In this document: in pieces, positions 1 through 11,500 of the stretch | Numbering within the stretch: position 1 is the first letter of the stretch | Layout of the letters: every line of letters starts with the position of its first letter | DNA from: Limnanthes douglasii subsp. nivea | Taxonomy: Eukaryota > Streptophyta > Magnoliopsida > Brassicales > Limnanthaceae | Direction: 5' to 3' | Assembly (NCBI GenBank): GCA_036936605.1 | Contig: JAUPFV010000002.1 | Location: forward strand, 124,976,376 to 125,040,375 | DNA length: 64,000 bases | Made by a program: the position numbers and the translations under genes | Notes under the pieces: model-generated | What the model was told of the DNA's origin: nothing | What the model saw: only the letters and a program-made list of their open reading frames with translations | Database searches by the model: none

Positions 1-1095
1 ATCTTAGTCGAGGAAACTAGGGGCTCAGAGATAGAATCCATGTCTCAATTCTATCAGGATCTAAACTTAGCCAGAACAAGTACGACAACGGTGACTGTCC
101 GACCTCAAGCTCTACATCCGACCACAACTGTCCGACCATGGGCTCAGACAGTTTAGGCAACGAACCAGACCCCTCAACGACCGAGTCAGAACCAACAGTA
201 TCACCAGACACGTCAAGCAGTTCAACCGTATGTCAGACCAGCTTCAAACATGTGGGTCCGACCAGCTCATTACGCTGAGTTAACTGAGTGTGTCTCCACT
301 ATTTTCGAAAAGGCACGTGCAAACGTGCATTTCTGTAAGCATTTTCCTCTTCAGACTCCGAGGGAACACAAGAAGAACAAATACTGTCAGTTCCATGATG
401 ACATCGGGCATCACACTAAGGATTGTGTGGTTTTAAAGAAAGAAGTCCAATACTTAATAGAAAATGTAAAGTTGGTTGACTTTGTCAAGAAGAATACCGC
501 GATGGTACCTAAACAAGAATTCGCTCCAAGGCAAGACGATACCATGATGATTTCTGATGTGATCGAAGAAGGATTTCTAGATGCGTTTGATGTGGCAACG
601 GAGTATCTTGATCCGAAGTCGGGCAGAAACAATGTAAACATGATTGAGGAGTCAATCCCCAGGGGAAAGGTCAGTGAGTTATGTGCATTTTTTGAGTCAC
701 TAACTATTTTCGGGGGGAGGGGGGATATAATAGCAGGTATATCAAACTACTCATGGAAGAGGCATATCGTTAGTTTGTCAACACAGTTAGAGGTGGGAGC
801 CTCATCGCACCTTTATTGGAATCCATCACCAATCCTTTGTTTTGAGGATGACGACATAAGGGAAGTCGATGGTCCGCATGAAGACGCGGTGGTTATCGAA
901 GTAGAGATTGCTGGAAACGAGATAAGAAATTTTTTGATTGACACGGGGAGTTCTGCAAACATTATGTTCATGACAACCTACAACATGAATAACCAATCCT
1001 CCAACTATCTGACGATCCGACAGGACTATAGTGGGATTTACCGGTGCGACCGCAGACGTCATCGGAGAATTCAAGGGAATGGTATAACTGGGTAG
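1..1095 (+). pseudogene. Ty3 gag C-terminus and start of aspartic protease
   Basis: The first 250 bases encode a proline/glutamine/threonine-rich gag tail. The frame from 250 then carries a gag zinc-knuckle-like box (CQFHDDIGHHTKDC, about residues 46-60) and, after an acidic linker, the protease active site FLIDTGSSANIMF (about residues 228-240). Soon after the DTG box, near base 1000, homology leaves this frame. It resumes in another frame as a protease C-terminal part with an in-frame stop at about 1087, so there is a frameshift. The product would have been the gag-protease part of a Ty3 polyprotein. Confidence 0.85.
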
Positions 1096-1615
1096 GGGAC
1101 CATTCAAGAAAATAGTAACGGTACTGTTCATCGTGGTAGACGCACCCACATGGTACAAAGCCATCTTCGGAAGGTCATGGTTGTCTAAGATGCATGTTAT
1201 ACCGTCCACAGTCCACCAATGTTTGAAGTACGTAGTGGGAAGTAATATTGGAACTATAAGATCAAGTCAGAAAATGGCTAGAGAATGTTACAAAGTGGTG
1301 CTGGCCCCCAAACAGTTGAAGGGGGTTGGCTCTAAACAAGAATAGTAGTCAGAGGGGCCTCCTTCGGATTCCGATCCCGTTGATAATCCGATGGAGTCCC
1401 CTAGGTTCATGGTACTTGATGAAGGCTTCGAGGATCATGTGTTTGGCCCTGGAAAAAGTCTCAAGATAGGAATAAGATTATCACCTAAGGTAAAAGAAAG
1501 TTTAATCAGATTTCTTTCAACCAAATTACATCTGTTTGTATGGTGTACAGAAGACATTACAGGAGTATCAGAAGAGATCATCTGTCACAGGTTGGCTATA
1601 CGGAATAGTGTTTGA
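1096..1615 (+). pseudogene. Ty3 protease C-terminus and protease-RT linker
   Basis: Two short frames carry pieces typical of Tat elements. Bases 1133-1345 hold the motif VVDAPTWYKAIFGRSWL followed by STVHQCLKYV and ARECY, the usual end of the protease region. Bases 1391-1615 hold the RT N-terminal stretch with KIGIRLSP, LFVW and HRLAI. They are separated by stops, so the polyprotein is no longer continuous. No other function is suggested. Confidence 0.75.
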
Positions 1616-3330
1616 CCGATCATTCAAAAGCGAAGATCCATTTCCCAAGAGAAAACTGAAGCGATAATGGCAGAAGTAGACCGTTTAACGAAAGTGGGCC
1701 ACATCCGCGAATCACAATATCCGTTATGGACTGCCAACCCGGTCTTAGTAAATAAGAAGAACGGAAAATGGCGGATGTGTGTAGACTTCACTGATTTGAA
1801 TAGGGCTTGCCCTAAAGATCCTTTCTTGGTCCCAAGAATAGATCAACTAGTGGATTCGGCATCCGGAAATCATTTACGGTCCTTTATGGATGCATATGCT
1901 GGATACAATCAAATCCGGATGGAACCGAGGGATCAGGAGAGCATGAATCTCATCACCAGAAGCGGTCTAAACTGCTACAGAGTCATGTTATTCGGACTAA
2001 AGAATGCGGGGGCAACGTTCCAACGTTTAGTGAACAAGGCGTTCAAAAGTCAGATTGGTAGAAATGTGGAAGTTTGTATTGATGACATGTTAGTTAAAAG
2101 CCTTAGAGATGAAGATCGTTTAGCTGACTTAGAAGAAACTTTCGCCAATTTGGCTAAAATAAATCTCAAATTGAACCCGGAAAATAGCACGTTTGGGGTA
2201 AGAACTAAAAGTTCTTAGGTTACATAGTCAGTGAGCAGGGCATCGAAGCAGATCCAGTGTAGTTAAATGCCTTATGTACTATGGATCCGCCTAGAACGAT
2301 CAATGAGGTGAAAATTTTAACCGGAAGGGTGGCTACTTTAAACAGATTCATATCCAGGTTGTCGGACAAATGTGCCCCTTTCTTCCAGGTGCTAAGGGAA
2401 GCAAACCGATTCGATTGGACTCAAGAATGTTCTGATGCTTTTAATCAAATCAAACAACATCTTTCATCCCCGGAAATACTGATAAATCCATATCCGGGGG
2501 AGAAGTTTTTCCTATACTTAGCGGTGTCTAACTTTGTAGTCAGCTCGGTTTTAGTCCGAGAAGAATCGAGCCTTCCAAGACCAGTTTATTATGTAAACAA
2601 AAGCCTTTTAGATGCAGAAAAGAGATACCTTAAGTTGGAAAAGCTAGCACTTGCTTTAGTAACATCAACTCGAAAGATGAGGCCCTACTTCCAAGCTCAT
2701 ACGATGGTGGTGCGAATATTTTTTCCTTTGAAAAGTATGTTACAGAGACCCGATGTGTCCGGAAGGATGACTAAGTTGTCGGTAGAACTCGGGGATTTTG
2801 ACATCGAGTTTGAACCACGAACTGCGATCAAAGCACAGACACTAGCTGATTTTTTAGTGGAATTTTATTCTGACAGGGATGCTGTGGACATGGAGGAAGA
2901 AAAATCCGACTCTGAGTGGCAAGTCCGAACCGATGGGGGATCCAGTTCATCCGGATGCGGAGAAAAGGTACAACTAACCTCCCCGGATGGCATTGCAATG
3001 TATCAGGCAATCCGACTCGGATTTCAGGCATCGAACAACGAGGAAGAGTACGAGGCGGCCCTGGCCAGGTTACGACTTGCAATGATTTGTGGGGCTAACG
3101 GTTCAAGTTGATCAGTGATTCTCAACTTCTGGTGAACCATGCTTTCGGGCGCTCAGAGGCAAGAAAAGATCATCTGGTGAAGTATCTGGGAATTTTGAAA
3201 GCTCTAACTTGGAGTTCGAATACGTCTGATTCGAACACGTTCACAGGGCAGGAAACTCAGTGGCTGATTCCTTAGCCAAAGCATCTTACTCAGAAGAATA
3301 ACCGTGGATAGTGACTCAAGAAAATCCGTC
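1616..3330 (+). pseudogene. Ty3 reverse transcriptase with two RNase H domains
   Basis: Bases 1667-2218 encode RT palm and fingers: KKNGKWRMCVDFTDLNRACPKD, then FMDAYAGYNQI, then FGLKNAGATFQRLVN. The catalytic box reads CIDDM where the family usually has YVDDM. A stop at about 2218 and a shift precede 2281-3111. That frame carries the RT thumb, a first RNase H (FLYLAVSNFVVSSVL) and the start of a second, archaeal-type RNase H (RTDGGSSSSGCG, ASNNEEEYEA). The second domain continues in other frames to about 3300 (ISDSQLLVNHAFG). Dual RNase H is a Tat-lineage trait. Stops and shifts make the copy non-functional. Confidence 0.9.
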
Positions 3331-3429
3331 CATAACCAAGGGATCCGAAGTAGGGGAAGGTAGCATCAAAGCTTTCTAGATATCCACAACCTTAACAAAA
3401 GATTAGAGAAGCGAAATACAAGATTTATT

Positions 3430-4638
3430 ATTCCATGACACATTACCCGTTGAAAAGGTCAGAGCCAAGAAAATACGCTTCAAGGCCTACGGATACGTGG
3501 TCCTCGGAGATGTGTTGTATAACGATCTTTTAGTCGTCCCTTACTTCGCTGTTTAGGGAAGGATGAATCACAGCTAATCCTCTCAGAGTTGCATGATGGG
3601 GAAGGGTCAGCGCACTGTGGATACAAACCGTTAATACAAAGAGTTCTTCTGGCAGGGTATTATTGGCCAACTATCTCGGCAGACGCTAAAGAGTTGGTAC
3701 AAAAATGTGACACCTATCAGCGATTTGCCAATTCAATTCACTTGCCCAGAGTGCCTCTAGAGTCATTGTCAGAGTCTTTGCCCTTTGATCGTTGAGGGAT
3801 AGATCTAGTCGGACCACTTCCTATGGCTTCAGGAGGATGCCAAACAATCATCGTTGTTGTGGACTATTTTTCCAAGTGGGTAAAGGCCGAACCATTAGCA
3901 GGAACGAGGGCGAAATATGTGATCAAATTCATCATCTCCAATATTTGCTGCCGTTTTGGTGTACATAGGAAGATCACGATGGATAATGGCCCGCAATTCG
4001 ACAATAGTGAAATGAGAACCTTCTGCGTTGCCAAGGGGATATAACAGTGTTTTTCGACTCTGTTCCATCCCCAAGCAAACGGTCAAGTCGAAGTAACCAA
4101 TCGAACAATCTTGGACGGACTAAGAAAAAAATTAGAGGGAAAATCGGGGAAGTGGTCGGATTACCTACAAGAAGTGCTATGGGCTTACCGGACTACCCCT
4201 CGGACAGCAACACACGAGTCGTCTTTCGCACTGGTGTACGGAATGGACGCAGTAGTGCCATCAGAAACAATGTTCCCACCTTTTTGACTGAGTGAGTATT
4301 CCGAGGAAGGGAATGATAAAGGAAAACGGACAGAGCTTGATTTGATAGAAGAGAAGAGAAGAAGAGCACAACTGAATTCCTTGCATTACCAAACCTTAAT
4401 GAGAAGCCGTTACTCATCGAAGTTTAGAAGAAGAGAATTTGAGGTGGGAGATATGGTATTAAGAAAAGTCTTCATGCACACGAAAGAAAAGAGACTTGGA
4501 AAGCTTTCCCCAAATTGGGAAGGTCCGTACATAGTCACAAAGAAGTTGAAACCGGGGACGTACCGATTGAAAGATAAAAAAGGAAGAGATCTTCCCCACC
4601 CCTGGAATATTAAGCACCTAAAATCTTATTTAGTTTGA
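3430..4638 (+). pseudogene. Ty3 integrase
   Basis: Bases 3589-3795 encode the HHCC zinc-binding part, with HDGEGSAHCG and CDTYQRF; the last cysteine of CxxC is tyrosine here. A TGA at 3793-3795 falls where the family has tryptophan (FDR-W-GIDLVGP). Bases 3823-4044 hold the integrase core with VVDYFSKW and ITMDNGPQF. Bases 4047-4341 continue it in broken frames. Bases 4342-4638 encode the C-terminal domain (VGDMVLRKV, GKLSPNWEGPY, YLV at the end). The terminal stop at about 4636 marks the end of pol. Confidence 0.88.
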
Positions 4639-4798
4639 TTGTGCGATATGTAAATATATATTTTTAACAATTTGTGTAAGTTCTGGTGGCATACTCTTTC
4701 CTACCCTGGTGGCGAATGAAGGTTTTAATGAGGTGCCTAAATAGTCGGCTTATATATCAAATCTTATTGCTTTCTTCAAAAACTAGACTAAGTTTATC

Positions 4799-4963
4799 TT
4801 TTTGAACTCAATACACCCTCCAAAGAAATTTGGACAAGAATGTTCATCTTTTTGAACTCAAAACACCCTCCAATGAAACTTGGACAAGAATGTTCATCTT
4901 TTTGAACTCAAAACACTCTCCAAAGAAATTTGGACAAGAACGTTCATCATTTTGAACTCAATA
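4799..4963 (+). repeat. 50-bp tandem repeat in the Tat element 3' region
   Basis: Three full units start at 4799, 4849 and 4899, with a partial fourth at 4949. Each unit begins TTTTTGAACTCAA and ends GACAAGAAYGTTCATC, and units differ at only a few sites. The block lies just after pol. Tandem repeats in this position are known for Retand-type Tat elements. Confidence 0.93.
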
Positions 4964-5133
4964 CATAAGGAGAACATCACACAAAATAACTCAGTATTGA
5001 ATCATAATAAAAAACATAAGGAGGAAATGGTTAAGCAAAATATCACACTAAGGAGAATATTACACAAAAACGTTTCTTGTAGAAAGATTCAAAGAGAAAA
5101 GAAGTTAACAAAATATGAATCACCCAATACATG

Positions 5134-7979
5134 CTAATCAGATGCAGAATTTTCTTTACCAATAGAAGGGGAGTCCGAATCCGATGAAGAGCTCTCTGAA
5201 TCCTCACTAGATCCAGGATCCTCCACGGACACTCTAGGTGGGCGATGTTGTTCAAGGACCCGGGTCCAAAGACTACCAAGATATAATTTTGGGAACCTTT
5301 CATGCATCTCCATTACCATGGCTGATCTCAACTTGGCATCCCTCTCCTCAAGACGAGCAACGATACTAGCAGCATACTTATCAAGACAGTCTTTCTTCTT
5401 AGCTTCGAAGTCTTTTTTCAATCTTTCATTTTCTGTTGATAGTTTCTCGATGTCTGCAACATCATTCTCAAAGTATACCTTTATCTTGCAATAGCCTTCA
5501 ATAAGACCATCTACTGTTGTGTCACGCTCGACATCCTTGACTATGAACTTCTCCATTTCATCATCAAACTTAGTCTTTTCCTCGGACAGTTCAGTCCCAA
5601 GGGAAGTAATGGTAGTTAAGCGGTCCTTAGAGGTCTTTTTCTCCTTAGCCAATTCATCAGTCAGCTCCTTAACTCTCTTCTTTAGCTTTTAGGACTCGGA
5701 CGACAGAGTTTGTACCTTGGCGGTCACTTCCGACGTCTTGGATAACTTATCATTTAGCTCCTTCACTTCTTTCATCAGGTTATCAGACTCGGAGACCAGG
5801 TCTTCCACCCGGGAGGATATCACGGTTTGTTCGGTTACCTGATCGGTCAAGTCCTTCACTTTGCCTTTCAACTTGGAGACCTCAGAAGTTAGGGTTTTCA
5901 CCTCTTTCCTCCTCTCAATAAACTCATCTTTATATCGATCCTTCCGATTCGCTTTGCGTTCGAGTAGAGCAGCAACATGTAGTAATTTTTTCAACTCATT
6001 CACCACATAGTCATTGCCAAAAATGTCAAAGTAAGCAGAGTCAGAAGAGGGATACCTTTCTTCGTCGGAGATACCTTCTTGACCTTCCCTTTGAGTTGAA
6101 ACAAATTCCCCACCAAAGTCCAAATCGACAATCACAAACTTTCTGGACAGAGGCAGGCTCGGATGGTTAGTGTTATCACTTTTCCCTCCACTCTCAACAA
6201 TCCTATTCTTCTTCTCCTCAACAGTGAACCTCTGCGGCCTTGTGGCACCAGCCCGACCTTGAGGCCTAACCTCAACCAGGTGATCAGCTTCACTTGACCT
6301 ATTTTCAGGATGAAAGGTTGGGGAGAATGCCTGAGGACCGAGGGGGGCTACCGGTGTAGGTTCTGATGGCCTCACATCATGGGGCAAGCTTACTTGGGTG
6401 TCATTATCATCACCCGGAGCCCCTGTTCGAGGACTGCCTTGCATCCTTTCTTGGGGACTGCCGTGAGCCTCGGGAGCATCGTCTTCAGACTCAGCATATT
6501 CCTCAGTCCCTTCTTCCTCACCTTCCTTGGGTTTCTCAACATCTTGATGACTCAGATATCGAGCCCAAGTAGGGAGGTAAACTGCATTATCCAAGTGCTC
6601 TAAACGCTTAAGGACATCATCGCTCGGAGGAGGCACCATAAGCTCCGAGACGATCTTTTTCTCACTAAGATCGAACCGGCATAGGTGACACCTGGCGAAA
6701 TTCATTGGCATAAAAATCTGGTGGAACTTGTGATCCCAATGCTCACCAGCCGAAAGGCTTAGCCTCTCAAAGATATCTTTACTTGACTTAGCATGACGCT
6801 TAAAGGACTTAGCGATTCCGTTCATAGCTGAAAAAGACACATTGTCAGAATTTACCAAACCCTGCGACTTGGAATAAAGTTAGGTGGGAGTACTTACCTT
6901 GTCCGGTCCACTTCAGTGTCAACCGATGATGGATGTCTTCGGATTTCTCGAATCTGGTCTCCCACAACCCTGAAATAAACAGAAATTGTTGCTTCCACTT
7001 TTTGTCGGCTTCCAAAAAATCCTTTATCACTTTGAATTTTCGGGCAAAGCCAAGTGAATAGAAAGGATAATGAGAATTTTTTGCTACACCCGAGACGACG
7101 ATGAGTTGTTCCATGGTGAAATCATTCTCGGAAAGACTCGAAGCCATAATGCAGGCCATAAGGCTGTACCACATGTTTGTACCGGCCTGAGAAGGGCAAA
7201 GTCCGACCAGATGAAAGTAATCGGTCAAGAGAGGGTCGAGGGGAAGTCGGAGCCCCCAATTCATCAGCTCTGTATAAAGCACCAACTCGTTGTTCCGAAC
7301 TGATAGAGGCGTTTCTCCAACAGTAGGAAATGGGATAGTGATGTTAGTAGGAATACCCCAACGATCCATTAGTTTGGTATCCTCGTTCGGATGAAAATAC
7401 TTATACTTTACCTTGTACAAAGCCAAAAGATGTTTAGCTTCGATTCCGCGAAGATTGTCGCCCAAGATATCTTCCACATTCGAGGGCATACCGGTGGAAT
7501 GCTTTTTCTTTTTATTCTTAATCTTTACCAAGGAAGCCTCACCTTGGTGCGAGGGGGGGGGGGAGATTAGTCGCAGGTTCCGAGGAAGGACCCAAAGCAT
7601 CATCCGGGTAAGGAGCATCAGTCAAAATAACTCGAAGAGGCTCCGCCTCAACCACCACGACATCTGGGTTCTCCTTGTCATCTTCAGGGTCATCGAATAA
7701 AGTCTTCTCCTGAACCTTTAGGATGGGAGTGAGAGACGGTTCAAGACGAGTCCCTCTTGGCAAGCTTTTCCGGGGGCTAACGTTGAGCGTCGTTTGAGGA
7801 GAGCCTTGGGGGGTTGTTGGAGGAGTTGAAACTGAGGAAGGGACCCTCATCCGCACCGATATGGTGGCTGGATCAGGCGATCTTTTTCGTTTAGCCTTGT
7901 CTTTGTGCTCTTTAATCGACGGTCTTTCTCTCTCATCACTCATTATGATGAAGAGGGAAGGTCGAGAAGGAAAAGTCAA
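5134..7979 (-). pseudogene. Antisense extra ORF of the Tat element (gypsy-type transposon protein, coiled-coil)
   Basis: This reads against pol, between pol and the 3' LTR. The N-terminal part (7979 to about 7560) is basic and proline/serine-rich, with KRKRSPDP. The central part (about 7550-6850) has a folded-looking domain with MPSNVEDILGD and WGLRLPLDPLLTDYFHLVGL, which matches what I know of the plant putative gypsy-type transposon domain (PF04195 family). The rest (6858-5134) is acidic linker, long coiled-coil and a C-terminal Asp/Ser/Glu-rich tail. Frame breaks lie at a C/G homopolymer near 7551-7563 and near 6850, and a single in-frame TAA lies at 5689-5691. The role is unknown; such aORFs are common in Tat elements. 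Confidence 0.8.
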
Positions 7980-8324
7980 GGGAGTTGGAGAAGCAGAAAG
8001 ATCAACCCCACCACTTGAAGGGTGTGCTTAACTGGGAGAGGATGTAGCAAGGCAGATAGAGCGTTCATAGATCGGAGCCCAGTTGTCTCGAAAGTTAGAC
8101 TCCCAAATCTCTACAGGGGAAGGATGTTCTCTTGCACCAGCAGAACTATGATCACCAATCCGATTAGAGATGTTGAACCACCTCCAATTCTTATACTTTT
8201 AAAGATTGATAAACTCGTCAGGCATGAAAATGCAAAGTAAGAAATTTGTTTAGGCACAGTTTCTTTCTCTAGAGAAAACTCTATTCAAAGAAAATCAGAA
8301 AACTTTATTCAAGGAAAGAGTTGA

Positions 8325-8333
8325 GTATTTATA
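8325..8333 (-). promoter_or_regulatory. Candidate TATA box for the antisense ORF
   Basis: On the minus strand this reads TATAAATAC, in a CTATAAATACTC context, about 350 bases upstream of the antisense ORF start at 7979. That spacing leaves room for a long leader. It suggests an independent antisense promoter, but no transcript evidence is available. Confidence 0.5.
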
Positions 8334-8687
8334 GGCAAATGGAGCAGGAGGCGAACATGAGAAAAGAAACGGTACCATGACACGTGTCCACAACAGCTGT
8401 GCTGCCTAAAAAACGTTTGACTCGATAACAGTGAAACAAAGCATGCATACCTGACAATAAATGATTACTTAGGTGACATCATCCTGACCAAGGAGTGAGG
8501 TCAGCAAGTTAATATCTGATCCGACCCAATCAAAGGCTCACCATGGAATACGAGATCCAACCACGATGAAATTCGATCCCGATAGAGTTTGCTCAAAAAG
8601 AAAAATACCTGAGCAGGGTAGCGCATAATCTGATCTGAACGATGTAAAATTGCAATTGAAGTCCACGTCTAGAGAACTGCACATGGT

Positions 8688-9160
8688 CTGGGGGGCTACT
8701 GATAAGGGAAGGAAAATATAGGTGTTTAACATGTAATTTAGCCCACAAATAAGGTCAAGGTCTATGTATTTAGTGAATAAGGATTAAAGTAAAACACACA
8801 TAAGAAATGAGGGACTCAAATGATAGTCCCCAAGAACTTGTTTGTAAATAGTCAAATAGTGGGGGTAAGAGATCCACTCTTATGGTGGTAGATATGTAAT
8901 TTTACCCTCCACCTCATTTACAATAAAAAGGACATTTCCTTTTGGGAAAATGGGCCAATGATTGATCAATAATTGCAATATTTATTCCTTTTGTCTCTTC
9001 CATTTCTATTAATTCACTGTTCACTGTCACATCACAAGAATATTCTCTAGTCCGACCCCTTCACACGAATATGTTTGCTCCTGAGTCTCACTACAGATTC
9101 TCTGAGCTCGTCACTTTTGACTTGGTCACGAATGTGCGTTGAATGATTTGTTACTCACAA
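8688..9160 (+). repeat. Polypurine tract and 3' LTR of the first Ty3 element
   Basis: A G-rich tract at about 8688-8699 (TCTGGGGGGCTAC) is followed at 8700 by TGATAAGGGAAGG, a typical Tat LTR start. The LTR continues through AT-rich sequence and ends near 9160 in a TTACTCACA-like stretch. The partner LTR is outside the window, so the right edge cannot be checked here. Confidence 0.7.
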
Positions 9161-9757
9161 TCGGTCATAATTGAAATACATCATACATAGCAACCAACCA
9201 AAAGAAACATCGCTCATATCATCAGACATCTCTTGGTGGACAAACTTCACCGCTTGAAGCAACTGGTAGTCTTCATCTACATTAAACTTCATCCTTAAAA
9301 ACCTTTATGTTTTTTTGTTATGTTTGTGAATGTTTGTTAGATAAACTATTAGATTAGGTTTCAGGTCCCTTTTAGAGGACATTTCAATAGGGCAGGTGAT
9401 TAGTTTTTTGCGGGAACAAATATATGGCGGGAATCATTGGTTGGTGGGCGTTATTGTTAGGAGGGAATCAATATTTTGCGGGAATCAATGTTTGGTGGGA
9501 ATCAATGTATGGCAGGAATCATTGTTTGAAATAAATAATTATTTGGAGGGAATTAATGTTTAACAATATATAGTCATAACATACGATACACTAAAAACAT
9601 ATAAAATATTTAAATAAATATAGTTAAATAACATAGAAAAAATATAGAGTACAATAACTGTATAAACCAAAATATGAGAACATAACATGATCCAATAACA
9701 TAATCACGATACACGCCTAAAATACAATGTAATAGTCATAGTATACAAAATGGTCAC
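9161..9757. repeat. Spacer with a 17-18-bp degenerate tandem repeat (9406-9560)
   Basis: About eight units of the type TGGYGGGAATCAATGTT follow one another from 9406 to 9560, each 16-18 bases long and diverged by several substitutions. The rest of the spacer is AT-rich. One stretch around 9180-9300 looks codon-like on the minus strand, but I cannot name it. Confidence 0.75.
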
Positions 9758-11500
9758 TCAATCAAGCTCTCGGTTCTGGCGCGCCACCATCGAGCACTCC
9801 TCAAGCGACTGACGAAGCTCGTCCGTAGTGATCGTATGCTGCCTCGAATGTGCATCTATAACACGATCGCACAAGTCATATAACCTAGCCTGGTAACTCA
9901 TCAATTTTGGAGTTTCCCCAACATATGGATCAGATGACTCGCACTCGGGATCGATCAGAGTGTACCATACATGATCTTGGACCCATAAAGTGTATAAAGA
10001 GGTCATACTCAGACGATTTATAATATATGTATCACCATGAATCCAGGGATCAACGATGTGTGACTGCCATACCGCCCATATAGTCTCATTCTACAAATAA
10101 CATGTGTTAACACGCCTACTTTCGTCTGGCAGAAATACAGGTCGCAATGAAGCAGGTTTATCCTAAATATGCTCAAGTTTTTAAGCAATGTATAGTGGAT
10201 TATATGCCTCAAATATGTCCTGTACCTTCAGCATAAGATGTATCCAAGCCAGATCGGAGAAAGGGAAATGGTCGCGTATATGCTCATACGTCATGTACCA
10301 CACTTACAATATAAATATGGTAGTAAGTAATAATAAGTGTTGATCAACAAATAAAAATGTATACTTTGAAACTCACATTATGTTCCCTCAATGAAGATAA
10401 AATATGACGGGTAATGATACGAGTCTTCTAATCTGAGCGAAAATGAGGAGGTGCATATCTACACATAGTCGGCATAGAAATCTGGTATCCACTGTTGACC
10501 GTAGTCATAAACAAGGGGAAGTGAGCATAAGGACAATCAGCCTAGCGGGTAATACAACTGAACTAATACATATTGACCCCAATTATATCTAACCGATCAC
10601 CTATATTGCTCAACAAACTGTAAGTAATCGAGAGATATGTTGTTCCCCGTCTTGTTCTTCAGAACAGAACAACCAAGCATGTGTAGCAAATAACCCATTG
10701 TCACTTTCGAAGCCATATAATCTAAAATAGAATCATCCATAAAGTGAGCATCATGTATACGCCATGCAAAATTGTAGGCGTGCCACTCTACTACTATTAT
10801 CCTTGTTTTTTTAGTTCCTCCTCGAGAATATTGGTGGGTATACCTAGTAAACTAGAATACCAAGCTAGACGTTGACCATCACTGGAAAACTTTGTAGGTC
10901 AAACCCCCCTCCCCTGTAAATGGAAGACCTGTGATGGCATGGAAGTCGTCCAAGGTCACCGTCATCTCACCGAATGAGAATTGGAAGCTTTTGGTCCTCA
11001 TATGCCACCTCCTAAAAAACGCCTCAATGAGGTGCACGTTGGTAGCCCAACGCGTGAAGCAGTCGATGAGGAGAGCAAAACAAGACCCTATAACCTGGTC
11101 TCTCACCTTACTCTGACCAATAAGATACCAAGCGTGATGGGTACCGTACATCGCGTAACACCGCATAGATCGACGAGCCTACACAATATTAAAGTAAATT
11201 AAACAATATATACGATATAATTTACTACACGTTAAACCAATCCTAAGTTACCTCGCCTTTAAAGATGCTATACGTCTCGTAAAACTTGTAGTCATTCATG
11301 GCTGAGTACATCCCCGACACATGGGGATTGACTCTCTGGAATAGCTGATCCGGAGACCCACGTCTCTAGGGAATTACAGACGCAGTAAGTTTGGCGCCTT
11401 GCCGATGCCTTACTGACTGTGGACTAGGATCACGCTGATCGGTGTCCGTGGCATTGGTGTCCAATCCACCAATAGGAGTACGCTATCTCCAAGGCATGCT
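9758..11500 (-). pseudogene. Plant mobile domain (PMD/MAIN-like) transposon gene, degenerate
   Basis: The core at 10879-11166 encodes a PMD. Residues 22-47 are hydrophobic, then come LIEAFFRRWHMRTKSFQFSFGEMTV and TLDDFHAITGLPFTGE. This box (ERWR...HTFHLPFGEMTVTLDDVA..GLP) is the hallmark of the plant mobile domain (PF10536). Homology continues toward 10400 with WHAYNFAWRIHDAHF and YMASKVTMGYLLHMLGC, and upstream to about 11480 in broken frames. The last frame, 9758-10006, has no clear domain. PMD genes are carried by MULE-type and retroelements and also exist as host MAIL genes. Multiple stops make this copy a remnant. Confidence 0.75.

Larger units (their letters stand above)
1..9160 (+). 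mobile_element. Ty3/gypsy LTR retrotransposon, Tat (Ogre/Retand-like) lineage, 5' end outside the window
   Basis: Domains run in the order gag zinc knuckle, aspartic protease, reverse transcriptase, RNase H, a second RNase H, integrase, then a 4-kb untranslated stretch with tandem repeats and an antisense ORF, a polypurine tract and the 3' LTR. The second RNase H and the antisense extra ORF between pol and the 3' LTR are known marks of the Tat lineage. The reading frame is broken by several frameshifts and stops, so this copy is dead. The left end and 5' LTR lie before base 1. The right end is placed near 9160 by analogy with the ACTCA-type LTR ends of the other Ty3 elements here and is uncertain by tens of bases. 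Confidence 0.9.

Noticed and set aside
6862..6897. A GTAAGT...CAG intron in the antisense Tat ORF
   Set aside because: At 36 bases it is shorter than plant introns and its removal does not restore the frame; a frameshift is simpler.
8700..9160. Treating 8.7-9.2 kb as a complete solo LTR
   Set aside because: A polypurine tract and element body directly precede it, so it is the 3' LTR of the element entering from the left.
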